Part shown: piece by piece, positions 35,542 to 46,408 of the stretch | Layout: every line of letters starts with the position of its first letter | Numbering within the stretch: the stretch's first letter is position 1 | From: Armigeres subalbatus | Lineage: Eukaryota > Arthropoda > Insecta > Diptera > Culicidae | DNA length: 64,000 nt | Reading direction: 5' to 3' | Assembly (NCBI RefSeq): GCF_024139115.2 | Contig: NC_085139.1 | Location: forward strand, 930,001-994,000 | The notes under the pieces: model-generated | The model's database searches: none | Told to the model about the DNA's origin: nothing | What the model saw: only the letters and a program-made list of their open reading frames with translations | Made by a program: the position numbers and the translations under genes

Positions 35542-38500
35542 CTACCCCAATCGCTAAAATCAGATTCATCTTGGTCGTAGATTTCATTTAACTTCTGATT
35601 GAACCTATCTTTATCTAAGGCTAAATTTTTCCACTCTTCATAACCAAAATTCCCGTATCGCTGCATCGTTTGCTGTATACTATTCCACCAGGTAAAGCTA
35701 GGTCTACAGGAACGAAGACGTTCCGGGCGTAACCGGGCAGCACACCGCAGCGGATGAGAGCGGTCGCGCCGGCGAACATGTCCCCACCAACGCATCTGGT
35801 AGACGCGAACCTTCTTTGTTATTCTTTTCTTATTCAACAGTCTATTGACGGAGCTGGTAGCAGAAAAACCATCTGAAACACGGCACAATCCCGCGAAATT
35901 TCTAACGATTTGCTTCTCATATCCTCTTAAAGACTTGCGGCTGTATTTCGTTAATACTGAAACTTGAGTACCATAAATCATGGAAGGAGCAATTACAGAT
36001 TCATATATAATGCGGCCCAACTCCCAGGAGGGTGTATACTTTTTAAGGAAATCCATAACAGCTCTGGACACGCGTACCGCATTTCGACAACGGGTTCGTG
36101 TAGTCATCGGTCGCTCCAACCTTGCAGTAAAATAAGCCCCCAAATACCTTAAGGGCTCTGTCGCATTATACAATCGTCCACCAATTAATATTTCCGACAC
36201 AGCGTCTCCGGTGGGTTCCCTGATTAAAACCTTACACTTCGTTTCATTTAGGTTGAGTCCGACATACGCCAAATACTCTTTGATCGTCGCCAATATTAAT
36301 TCTAAATCCTCAACGTTGTCAACGATAATAATAATATCATCAGCAAAAGCCAAGATAATGGGAAGCGAAAGGGTATCAGTCTGATTCAACCGCAAACTTG
36401 GAATAACATCGGCAACCGATTCTAATACGGCCTCCATTATTAGATTAAAAATATATGGAGACAAAGGACAGCCTTGCTTTATCCCCCGACGACGTTGAAT
36501 TGGCCTGGTCAGCTGACCCTTCCACAAAATCTGCTGCCTTTCGTCCCGCAAACACTCCAAAATTCGATTAATAAAGGAATCCGGAGCACCCTTTCCTGAA
36601 ATCAACATGTAATCAATGAGTATGCTTCAGTTTCTTCAAATCTAGTTCGGTAAAATACCTCTTAATATAGCAGGCAATGATTCCAACGATACTCGATCGA
36701 AAGCTTTTTCAATATCCAAGGACATTATTAATGTAGATTCTCCACCATTCCACCTCTCTTGTAAGACTCGCTGCAACACGTGCAGATGATCAATGGTTGA
36801 TCTTTCTGGTAAGAAAGCAGCCTGATGAAAACCGATTGTAGGTATCTGGTTCTGCAATTTCATCAAAATCCAGCTGGCATAAACCTTGTAAGCGGTACAG
36901 CTCAAACAGATCCTACGATAATCATCTATAGACTTGGGTGACTTTACTTTAGGAATAGGCACAACCAACACACTCTTCCAATCAGCTGGAATCTTGTTCT
37001 CTGTCCACACACGAACAAGAAGCTGATGGAGCTCTTCCAGGGTTCCACTATCACAATATTTGAAGTACTCGGCATACAGTGAATCCACGCCCGGAGTTTT
37101 CCCATTCTTAAGACTGCTCACAATATTCTGGATTTCCAAAAGAGTAGGAGGAGACAATAAAGGAGAATCTTCTAATTCCTCTAAAGCCGGTGGAATATGT
37201 AGGTCGCAAGTTGGAGCATTATCTTCGGAAATCCAATCACTCAACCGAATGGTGGAAGGAGCAGACCGGACACTTTTCTTTTTGTTGAACCGCTTGAGAT
37301 ATTTGAAAGTGCGATTTATGCGTTCTCCAGCTGGATACTGATGGAGACTTTCAAAAAAAAGTCGGATTTCGTTCTCCTCATATTCACGAATCTTCATACG
37401 CAATATCTCCCGTGCCTCGGATAACTTATACGTCCATTTTGGATTTGAAGAACGGTTGTACCAAAATAAACACTTTTTAACATCAGCCAAAGCTTTTCGA
37501 CACTCCCTAGTAGGTGGAATGGATGATTTTTTCTGCAAAATATCTTTAGCGATGTTTTGAACTTTGGTTTTCAACAGATTCCAAGAATCTTCAATAGAAC
37601 TCGATAGATTTGCTGGAAATTGAGCTTCGACCAGACGAGACAGGAATTGCTGACGCACATCAGCCCTTTGGAGCAGAGCAGGATCTGCATTAATCCTAGG
37701 TTGTAAGGTGGCATCTGGTCTTACTGTGGAAGGCATTGGCATCGAAGGATTTGAAAGGGTATCAATGACGTTGCATAAAAGCAATTTATGATCAGTGCGA
37801 ACATCTTTTGATAAAACGCACTGCAGCCGCCGTAGAAATAATCCTGAATGCAACGAAGTTAGCAAATGGTCCACCTGGCTGCGAAGAGTTCCATTTGTCC
37901 ATGTCCACCGAAAACTTTCGTTTGAATTGAATTGAGTAGAGCGAACAGCAAGCACATGTAAACAAATGAACATTTTCATTTGTAAACCATTTTCATTAAA
38001 ATATTCATGCCCGGCATACCGACCGATTAATTGCACTTCGTCTGGACTTAGCCTGGAATTCGATAAATGGCTGTTGAAGTCACCTGCCACAATGAGACGG
38101 TGTTTACTATCTAGTTGACCAACTATTGAACCAAGTCGACTGAAGAACGTATCGGATCCATGATTAGGGCCGTGCACGTTGATAATGTCCAGCTCTCGAA
38201 GATCGGAACCAACCTATCCAGAAAGACAGTAAAATACAATAGTAATACATAAATAATAAAGCTTTACCTGGTATAAAATGTTGGCATGTTGAATATTTGA
38301 CCCAGCATAGATACTCTTCTGGTGCACAGCATTCAAATCACGACGAATCAAAATAGCTAAACCTCTTCTTCTATTGTTCGCTCGTCCACTCATATGCCAG
38401 TGAAAGTTATTTGTTATAGCAGACTGGCAATCTAGATTGACCTCCTGCAACACAGCTAGCTGAACTCGATATAACATTAACAAGGAGTCAATGGCATTTC

Positions 38501-39734
38501 GTTTGTCCAAGTTTCTACAACCATTGACATTCAAAGAAGCAAAACGCAATCCGTGCTTTGGATCAATTGAAATAAGAGAAGGTTCTGTCATCTGAGAATC
38601 AGCTAGCTCTAACCTAGACACTTTCTGGGCAACCATCATAGGATCAGGCAAATTTCGGCGTGGGGCAACGATGCGACGATTGACACATTCGCTAGGAAAT
38701 ATACTTCCATACACGTTATTTGACTGGGTAGGATCTTCAAGCACATTGATTGACATGGTTGCCAAGCCATCGAATGGATCATATCTTTGAATGCCGTTAT
38801 GTACATTATGTACGAGGATGGATAGCATCAAAACATTCGACAAAACGATCAGAGAGGCAACGCCACCGTTGTGGCTTCCGAGTCGAAGACGAAAAGCGAA
38901 TTGTGAAACGTCCTCAGAAGAGTGTAAAGAAGAACCACATGCAGTTAAGAATACGGAAGGTTGATCTTCAATCTCATCGGCTACTAGACATCGCACTAGA
39001 AATAGTGTTTCCTCAGAAGCGATCGCTTTGGTGAGCTGGTGCAATATAGCGTTCAGCAGGGCGTTAGGTGCGCTGCCAAAGAACTTGACACGTGTTGCAG
39101 TTGTAGAAGTAGAGAGCTGAATTAATTGCTCATCACGATCATCCTGAACACCTTCCATGAGACGCATGAAAAGAACGCTGTCATAGTGAACTTTTCGTCC
39201 ATCAGCACCAATCTGACAATCAGAGTCGTTTACTCCACAACTTCGATAGAACAAATGGTATTGACGAGGATTGGGATTTGTGGAATTAGTGGGAGTGAAC
39301 TCAATACTGGTAACATCTTGATGCACGATGAAGGACACCTGGAAATCAGCACTGTTATAGTTATGTTTACAAAATTATGATTCATTACTGTAGACCTGGA
39401 AATGATTAGACAAAGCGGCAATCGAATCGGATCCACCCCAATAACCGGTAGTTTTCAACTTAGATAAGTATTCATCCACTTTATCAGAAACTGAACAATC
39501 AGATGCTATTACTTCATTCGCAGTAGACGATACAGTTTCATAGTAGAGATGTAGGTTATGTATAATTTCCGTGACAGCGGCTTCTCGAACTAATTGACTG
39601 TATGTTTTAAATAAACGATGTTTAGGTGTCATACCATAAATCTGATGGACAATCGCCCCAAAAAGGCAATCTCCATCGCCAGGAATATTTAAAATCCAGA
39701 ACAGGTTTCCACGGATGTCACTAAGTTGTTCCAT
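35538..39734 (-). CDS. OTU-endonuclease-reverse transcriptase protein, four exons
   Basis: Exons on the minus strand: 39,734-39,396; 39,338-38,268; 38,213-36,659; 36,595-35,538. Splicing gives 4,023 bases and 1,340 residues with no stop or frameshift. Domains: OTU cysteine protease, residues about 10-145 (DGDC 20-23 with C23 as nucleophile, H141 as likely catalytic His); APE endonuclease, about 378-620 (SLNVNG, LQE at about 410, GDFNS 514-518, VDH at 584-586, TDH with H612); reverse transcriptase, about 800-1,110 (DIEKAFD 970-976, GIKQGCPLSP 1026-1035, FADD with D1074 and D1075, GLNLNETK); C-terminal RWWGHVRRR region as in RTE-like LINEs. Intron 1 lies inside OTU, intron 2 inside APE and intron 3 inside the RT palm; each split motif becomes complete after removal. 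The OTU would act on ubiquitin-like conjugates or process the polyprotein (family knowledge). All key residues are intact. It may be an intron-bearing retroelement or a domesticated copy. The start is the first Met after a possible leader intron. Confidence 0.82.
36596..36658 (-). other. Intron 3 (63 bp) inside the RT palm
   Basis: TTAAGAG|GTATTTT ... GATTTCAG|GAAAGG, phase 1. Removal joins LPAILRG to KGAPDSFINRI, the normal helix after the first catalytic aspartate motif. Stops occur in all readings through the gap. Confidence 0.8.
38214..38267 (-). other. Intron 2 (54 bp) inside the APE domain
   Basis: TACCAG|GTAAAGC ... CTGGATAG|GTTGGT, phase 0. Removal joins ANILYQ to VGSDLRELDIINVHGPN, restoring the strand and HGP motif of the endonuclease. 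Confidence 0.8.
39339..39395 (-). other. Intron 1 (57 bp) inside the OTU domain
   Basis: TTCCAG|GTCTACAG ... GATTTCCAG|GTGTCC, phase 0. Retention ends the frame after HFQVYSNES; removal joins NHFQ to VSFIVHQD, the expected beta strand before the catalytic His region. Confidence 0.8.
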
Positions 39735-39765
39735 TCCAACAAATCTACGTGTTCGAAATAATGAG

Positions 39766-39821
39766 CTAAAAAACTTAGCAGGAACTAAACAAATTGTATT
39801 ATTGATTAGGTTATGCATTAC
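39766..39821 (-). other. Possible leader intron (56 bp)
   Basis: CACCGAG|GTAATGC ... AAGTTTTTTAG|CTCATT. The size matches the other three introns. If used, translation starts at the ATG at 39,734; if not, an extra 28 residues precede it. Confidence 0.4.
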
Positions 39822-40462
39822 CTCGGTGGTGGTTGTGTGCGTGCGGGTGGAGATTTAAAAAAAAGGTATCATCAATAATTCTAATGCTACATATGATACG
39901 AAATCATAATTTAACAAATACAGGATCATACTGGGAATAAATGAATAGGGAATACAACATAATTAATTTCAATCTAAAAATATGCGAATGAATAATATAT
40001 GAAATTCCAAACTAAACCAAATATCTATTTAAAAAATATTCATTCAACCTATATAACACATATTATGCATCATAATACCTATCGAGGATTGGTAACATTC
40101 ATTCATTCAGGATTGGTAACATATAACACTATTAATTCTATTGAATCCTTTGTCCTTGAACAAGCCTACACCTAAAAATCATATATTCAGGTCCTTTCTT
40201 CTTTTAACACTCCTACAAAATAAAAGTTGAATGGTTCGTCACAACAAGTGTCGGCTTAAGAATCGTTAGGAACATACAAAAATGTGAAAAGATAACAAAT
40301 ACATGAAATAAGATGAGGCTCAGAAAATTCATTATTTTACTACATCAAAAATGAATAGTTCGTCATCGTAAGGTGTCGGCGTGTACCTATAGACTATACC
40401 AGTTATCATTGTTAAAAGCACACTATCCTATTTTATTAAAGTTGCATGAATCATATCACTTA
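39822..40462. other. AT-rich leader or intron region
   Basis: No frames. If the exon at 40,463-40,737 belongs to the OTU-LINE, this is intron; otherwise it is 5' flank. A GGATTGGTAACAT(A/T) pair at 40,088 and 40,112 is a short direct repeat. Confidence 0.35.
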
Positions 40463-40737
40463 CCAAGGTGAATCCTGATTTCTGTAACTACACACCCCAT
40501 CCCACTAACAAAAACCCCTCCTGTGACATCTGTGGAGATGCAGAGGTGATCTCGGTCTCTAGTAGCAACGGATGTCACGCTAATATTCCCTCCTATCCCA
40601 GATGACCGTAAGGACGTGGCCGGCGCCGTTATTGATTCTTCTATTTCTGGGCTCTTGACTTGTGCACATTGAGGTTGGACAGCTATTCCCAAGCCCCAAC
40701 TATTGGTTCCCTGTGCAATTTCAATTGTCCTGATCAA
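40463..40737 (-). CDS. Candidate upstream exon of the OTU-LINE or a separate ORF
   Basis: A 92-codon minus-strand frame that ends at a canonical donor, CACCTTG|GTAAGTG (40,462). It is GC-richer than its surroundings and reads like coding sequence (TRDRDHLCISTDVTGGVFVS), but no domain is recognisable. It lies about 700 bases upstream of the OTU start on the same strand, so it could be a 5' exon or an ORF1. No clear matching acceptor was chosen. Confidence 0.3.
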
Positions 40738-40770
40738 TCACGGAGTAGCAACTACGAATTGTACGGTCAT

Positions 40771-40798
40771 CAAGCTCAATCAAGCTCAAGCTCAAGCT
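40771..40798. repeat. CAAGCT short tandem repeat
   Basis: CAAGCTCAATCAAGCTCAAG followed by CTCAAGCT, at the boundary with the 370-bp array. Confidence 0.6.
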
Positions 40799-41665
40799 CT
40801 GCTAGTATAAAATATTATATATAAAAACAGTTGAATAAGAATACACTTTATCGTAAAAAGAAAAAAAATATTAAAAATGCTATATATAGTTGCAATTTTC
40901 AAAATTTTCGGAATACTAACTAAAATCTATATACATAAAAATGAATTTCTGTCTGTCTGAACCTTATAGACTCGGAAACTACTGAACCAATCGGAGTGAA
41001 AATTTGTATGCAGAGATTTTTGGGGCCGAGGAAGGTTCTTAAGATGGCTCGAGACCCCTCCCCCTTTGCGAAGGGAAGCTCCCATACAAATGAAACATCA
41101 ATTTCTTCATAACTCGAGATCTTATCAGAGAATAAATCAACTTTGGGCGAAACAAAGTTTGTCGGGTCTGCTAGTATAAAATATTATATATAAAAACAGT
41201 TGAATAAGAATACACTTTATCGTAAAAAGAAAAAAAATATTAAAAATGCTATATATAGTTGCAATTTTCAAAATTTTCGGAATACTAACTAAAATCTATA
41301 TACATAAAAATGAATTTCTGTCTGTCTGAACCTTATAGACTCCGAAACTACTCAACCAATCGGCGTGACAATTTTGTATGCAGAGATTTTTGGGGCCGGG
41401 GAAAGTTCTTAAGATGGTTCGAGACCCCTCCCCCCTTTGCGAAGGGGGGCTCCCATACAAATGAAACATCAATTTCTTCATAACTCGAGATCTTATCAGA
41501 GAATAAATCAACTTTGGGCGAAACAAAGTTTGTCGGGTCTGCTAGTATAAAATATTATATATAAAAACAGTTGAATAAGAATACACTTTATCGTAAAAAG
41601 AAAAAAAATATTAAAAATGCTATATATAGTTGCAATTTTCAAAATTTTCGGAATACTAACTAAAA
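40799..41665 (+). repeat. 370-bp tandem array, A-B-A-B-A
   Basis: CTGCTAGTATAAAATATTAT starts at 40,799, 41,168 and 41,539 (steps of 369 and 371). Each A segment (about 128 bases, ending CGGAATACTAACTAAAAT) is followed by a B segment (family B, about 245 bases); the last B is absent. B in the second unit has several substitutions and an altered poly-C/G stretch, so the array is not brand new. Segment A contains an AAAAAGAAAAAAAATATTAA tract. Confidence 0.9.
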
Positions 41666-43230
41666 TATAAAAATATTTAAAAGATATTTTTTATATAAAT
41701 TTGTTGCAAAAATGCAATTTGGAAAATATTGTTTTATTATTCGTTTTTTGAGTGATTCTCTTTGAGAATGTATGATGGTACTCACCACATTTACAGTTCA
41801 ATCTTGATGTTAATGTTTCCTTTGGAAAACTAAGCTGAAAAACAAAATATGCGGTGTTCAGACATTGTTTCATCTCGTTGTTGCTTCTACAGAAGTAGAT
41901 ATGTAAATGAAAATAGGCTGCAATGAAGGTCGTGGAAAACAAATAAATGGTGCCATTTGGCAAGAAGTGTAGGTCAGTTCTCAAGTTCAGCATAGTCTCT
42001 TTCTTTCTATAGGTCGACATTCTTAAATACAGTTTCGAAACGAAGGTTAATGGTGACTCAGGCAAAATGATTAGATTTCTAGCAAGAAAATACGATGATT
42101 ACCGTATCGAAATAGATGAAATAATCATGAAAATTGTCCCCCGTCAGGCAAAGCATAGCCTTTGAGTACATAATTCATGATGGAAGTCATCAAAAATTTG
42201 ATATTCAACCAAGGTTATGTCCATCTTCATTTGAATGGGTTCAAAAGTGAGTGTTTGTTGATTCGCGAGTTCCACAATACAAAACAGAATATGTTTTTCT
42301 TCTAAACTATAGGAATACTTAATCATAAGAGGTGCACAAGCGCCATAATGGAATGTGTGAATGAAAATGTCCGATAAAAAACCAGAACAGTAATGAGGAA
42401 TATAGTTATTATTTACTCGATTTTGTTCTGTTCGCGCTGCGCACGAACCGAAACAAAAAAATCTCATGCAAATGCTGACCGCACCGACGCGACGGCTCGA
42501 CTATCACGCAGCAGCAAAAAAAAACAGTTTGCCTCATCGACAAAAAAATGTCACAATGAGGCATACATTTTTTTTGTAAAACCGTTTCGGTTTGTGCGGG
42601 GCGTGAAATTTGACCGGATAAAATGTAAACATTCATAATCACAGTGTTTTACTGTACATTTCCCAACACTGCACCTGCGGGTCTCGTACGATGCGTTTGT
42701 TTCTCAATCGTCTTTGACGCGTGGTTCAGCACAAGGACAAAATAGATGAACTTAAAGCATGAACTTTGAAAAAGTGATATGTTTTCTTGTACAATCGAAT
42801 GAAATTGAAATGAAATATTTTTGTTTTGATCAATATAGGGTAAATGGTTCAATAGTGGAGGAACTAAGCACACCCCAACACTATTCAATCGTTTAGAATT
42901 GATTACAGCTAGACTGGGGTGTTTATTGATATATTTTGGCTTTTTCAGTCTGATTTATTCAAACGGGCTTATATTTGCATTGCCCGACGTTTCGGCCTGT
43001 TTATTGGGTCTTTTTCCCTTGAAAAAGTTTATAATTTAAAGATATCTCACTCCACCAACCTTACGGAGTATTTCCAAACCTTTTTCACTCCTCTTTGGTG
43101 TGAGAATACATCGGTTCCTCCGGGATGTGAATGTTTCACCTAAAATGAATCCTCCAAGTATTGGTACACTGCTCCCATAGTTGCGGTAATTTTTAATTTG
43201 CGTTCCTATATTTGCGAATCCCATTGTTTT
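41666..43230. other. No supported gene; ORFs and repeat traces
   Basis: Minus frames 42,467-42,144 (107 codons) and 42,065-41,691 (124 codons) are consecutive on one strand and moderately hydrophobic, but I cannot assign them. 42,985-43,030 contains GACGTTTCGGCCTGTTTATT, a motif resembling repeat tails (compare 2,925-2,940 inverted). 43,150-43,500 holds several CATAGTTGCGG/CGCAACTAT modules in both orientations, possibly a decayed MITE. Confidence 0.35.
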
Positions 43231-43237
43231 CTCAAGG

Positions 43238-43272
43238 ATTTTTTTTTGTTTCTTTATTAAAGAGGCTTGAGA
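43238..43272 (-). mobile_element. 35-bp LINE tail micro-insertion
   Basis: The minus strand reads CCTCTTTAATAAAGAAACAA and then an A-run. It is flanked by TTTTCTCAAGG (43,227-43,237) and TTTTCTCATGG (43,273-43,283), an 11-base duplication with one mismatch. The fragment carries the same AATAAAG-type tail as 24,211-24,233. Confidence 0.6.
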
Positions 43273-43720
43273 TTTTCTCATGGAGCTCGCAACTATAGGA
43301 ACACTACCGCAACTATTGGGGCAAAGGTGATAAAATAATAAAGTAATTTGTATAATGATATTTACCGATTTATATCGAATTTCACGTCTGCAATTTGTTG
43401 TTTCAAGATATGGTATGTCAATAAATCGATCAACGAAGTAGGTTGCTGCGTTAAATCCGCAGTTTTTGCGTAAAGTGCACTACCGCAACTATTTGTATAC
43501 CCACAACCATCGGACGTTTACCATATCCGTTTATTCTTATGAAGCAGTTCAATATCCGGACCCTGTACATAAAACATCACTCGCGCATCACTCAAGACCA
43601 ATTTTTGCTAATTATAAATCCCTTTTCTTCTTCTATTTACGTGGAAAAATGGTCTGATGAAACTGGAATGTTGAAATGGTATTTCGTACAATTTGCATGA
43701 AATTGTTCAATTTTGATCAT

Positions 43721-44616
43721 CTATATATATAAAACAAAGTTGGAATTTGTACGACCGCGCATCAAGAATAGACTTTTCTTTTGTATTCACGATGAAGCTA
43801 AAAAAAATGAAAATCAAAATCGTGGTTTGTCGTGCATTTTGTACGGTAATTTCAAATCATGTCATCTATGTTGACATTATCATCAGATACCGGAAAGATC
43901 GTTTTGTGCTAATTTTGATTTGGTCATAAAATTGATAGAAAAAGTGTTATGATATGGAAATGCTGATATCATCTTCCAAACTTAGACGTACATGTTCATG
44001 ACAGAATTAGAGGCGAAAGTATTGAATTAATAGTCCCGTTAGAATACGGTAGGCATGAAGAATGTTTTTTTTTTATAGAAGTCGATTTGAAAGCGAACGG
44101 AGGGCAATAATTGTGATGGTATGTATCGCATGACCTTCCTTCTGCCAAACTCCCATGTGAAGGGGTTTGATTTGCTCATTTGCCTTCGCGTGCGGAAGGG
44201 TTTTCTATCGACGAAAACTGTCTCCAAATTTCTAATATGACATCAGCATCTAGTCGAATAGGATTTTTATTGCGCAGTTCTGTTTTCTCCATACGTGTTA
44301 GTGTATTATGATGAAAAAGGCAAAAAAAAAAGATTTTTTTTGAATAACCGTTTTTTTATGGGAAATGACGGCTTTGGCAGGTTTTGTTCTATTATTGTCA
44401 GGGGATTTTCTATAACTAATTATGTTAAAAAATTTCTTCATCAAAGAATATTGTGGCCAAATTTCATAAAATTTGGTCAACAAAAACCTCCTTGGCAATA
44501 ATAGAACAAAAAATGCCCAAGACTTCATTTGTCATAGTTAAATTGTTTACGTAAAAAAATATAGAGCAAATTGATCAGTTTTGGGCGAGACAAAATTCAC
44601 CGGGTCAGCTAGTCAT
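43721..44616 (+). mobile_element. Family H non-autonomous element, complete
   Basis: Starts CTATATATATAAAACAAAGT and ends AAATTCACCGGGTCAGCTAG. Both termini recur separately elsewhere (4,618 and 7,612-7,723), which defines the ends. Near the right end is a perfect 16-bp inverted repeat, TTTTGTTCTATTATTG (44,382-44,397) with its inverse at 44,496-44,511. The architecture (TATA-rich start, GGGTCAGCTAG end, internal hairpin, no long inverted termini) parallels family B; a Helitron-like origin is possible but untested. Confidence 0.6.
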
Positions 44617-44689
44617 ATAGTTTTTTTTAACTTCAATAATTAATAGTGTGCATCGCTAGATATATTATTCGAACCAAGTCCATAATTAA

Positions 44690-44775
44690 ATTTGAAATTG
44701 AATTGAATTGAATTGTCTGATTTTGATTTTCGGCCCTAGGCCGGTCCATCTCGTGATTCGAAATTAAAATAAAAT
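44690..44775 (-). mobile_element. LINE 3' tail fragment
   Basis: The minus strand contains GAGATGGACCGGCCTAGGGC then CGAAATCAAAATCAGAC and a CAATTCAATT repeat. The CCTAGGGC core matches 13,393-13,475. Confidence 0.45.
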
Positions 44776-45563
44776 AAAATTGAGAGCAAGTTTAAGCTTG
44801 GTGAGGAATTAAATAATTTGCGGGCAGCAGGGACTATGTCCAAGGGCTTGACGATCCCTCCCCAGGCCATCTGCGAGTTGTGGCCCTTGTCTAGGCTTGT
44901 CTAGGATGTGGTGGGGTTTGACAGTGGGCCCTGTTAAATTCCTATAAAAAGCTGCATGTATCCGCAAGTAGACCCCACCAAAGCGACTGTGTGCCGCTCA
45001 AAGCGCACAAGCCCAAGTCCTGGTGTTAGGTGGGACGTTAAACAGCCCTGACACGACGGTCCTCCGACGAGACAGGAGGTTTGCGCAGTCCCAATAAGCC
45101 GCCTGGAAAACCAATAATTACGAACAATATAAGAGATAATGCGACACGATATAATCGGCAAAGACCTAGGCGACGAATAAAGGATGACGATTGGAAGGTT
45201 GGAACATGGAACTGCAAGTCGCTAGGTTTCGCAGGTTGCGACAGGGTGATCTACGATGAATTACATCCCCGCAACTTCGACGTCGTGGCGCTGCAGGAGA
45301 TTTGATGGACAGGACAGAAAGTGTGGAAAAGCGGGCATCGAGCGGCTACCTTCTACCAAAGCTGTGGCACCACCAACGAGCTGGGAATTGGTTCCATAGT
45401 GCTGGGTAAGATGCGCCAATGCGTGATTGGGTGGTAGCCAATCAACGTAAGGATGTGCAAGCTAAGGATTAAAGGCCGTTTCTTCAACTACAACATCATC
45501 AACGTGCATTGCCCACACGAAGGGAGACCCAACGACGAGAAAGAAGCGTTCTACGCGGCTTTG

Positions 45564-45747
45564 GGACAGAATGTCGAAAGACAAAAGGTCGAAGGACAAA
45601 AGGTCGACGGACAAAAGGTCGAAGAGACAAAAGGTCGATGGGACAAAAGGTCGAAGGGACAAAAGGTCGACGGGACAAAAGGTCGAGGGGACAAAACGTC
45701 GACGGGACAAAAGGTCGAAGGGACAAAAGGTCGAAAGGACAAAATTT
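45564..45747 (+). repeat. Left arm: GGACAAAAGGTCGAA array
   Basis: About twelve units of 14-15 bases, GGACAAAAGGTCGAA with GAC/GGG variants at the junctions. It is the inverse of the right arm. The frames in it are artefacts. Confidence 0.9.
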
Positions 45748-46408
45748 AAAAATCTATAATTCTGTATACATGAAAAATACTAAATATACGACAAGTTTGA
45801 AAACATGTTTCTGAAAAAAATTTAGCTTGTTACATTTCCCAGAGATTTCTCCTTCTTTATTTCATGGGCAGTTCTTTAACCAATTCACGGTGAATATTCA
45901 ACAGCCAGGCCGAGCATTATATGATTTTGATTAGTTCTCGGGACGAGAACTGATAAATGTTTGAGTGAAATACGTTGGTTTTGGTATCTTTGATTCAGTG
46001 TCGTATAATTAATTATTTCACCAACGCGACTTCCTATACATTTCTATACATTACATTCCGATATCGATCATGGAGAATCAGAAGTCTCTTGTGTAAATGT
46101 GTGTCAAATTCATTTTCCACTCATCATCATGTATTAGATGGGAATATTATTGGTTTTAATTCAACGTGGCGTTATTATTGGTTTTAAATAAGAAATAAAC
46201 ACTGAATCATGTACACAAAGACTGGCCTTAAGCCGTACATAACAGTTTACATTATGCACATTATTCGGTGATTCAGCCGTACGAATCATTTTAACACTCA
46301 AACATGCGTGATGTTGTATATTGTACAACATTACGAAAAAATCTCTCTTATGGTACACAGCATGAACGATCCTGCATTAGTGTTTCAGGATAAAATCATG
46401 ATTGTGCA

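Noticed and set aside
35538..39818. Interpretation as a Helentron (Helitron-type) coding region because of OTU plus endonuclease
   Set aside because: No Rep or helicase domain is present and a complete LINE-type reverse transcriptase follows the endonuclease in the same frame.
41691..42467. Two consecutive minus frames considered as a chemoreceptor-like gene
   Set aside because: Moderate hydrophobicity only; no conserved receptor motif, and stops separate them without a clear intron.
45462..45814. Overlapping frames rich in KRSKGQKVEGTKG or RPFVPSTFCPFDLLS
   Set aside because: They arise from the 15-bp array (five codons per unit), are open in several frames and strands, and have no conserved unique part.
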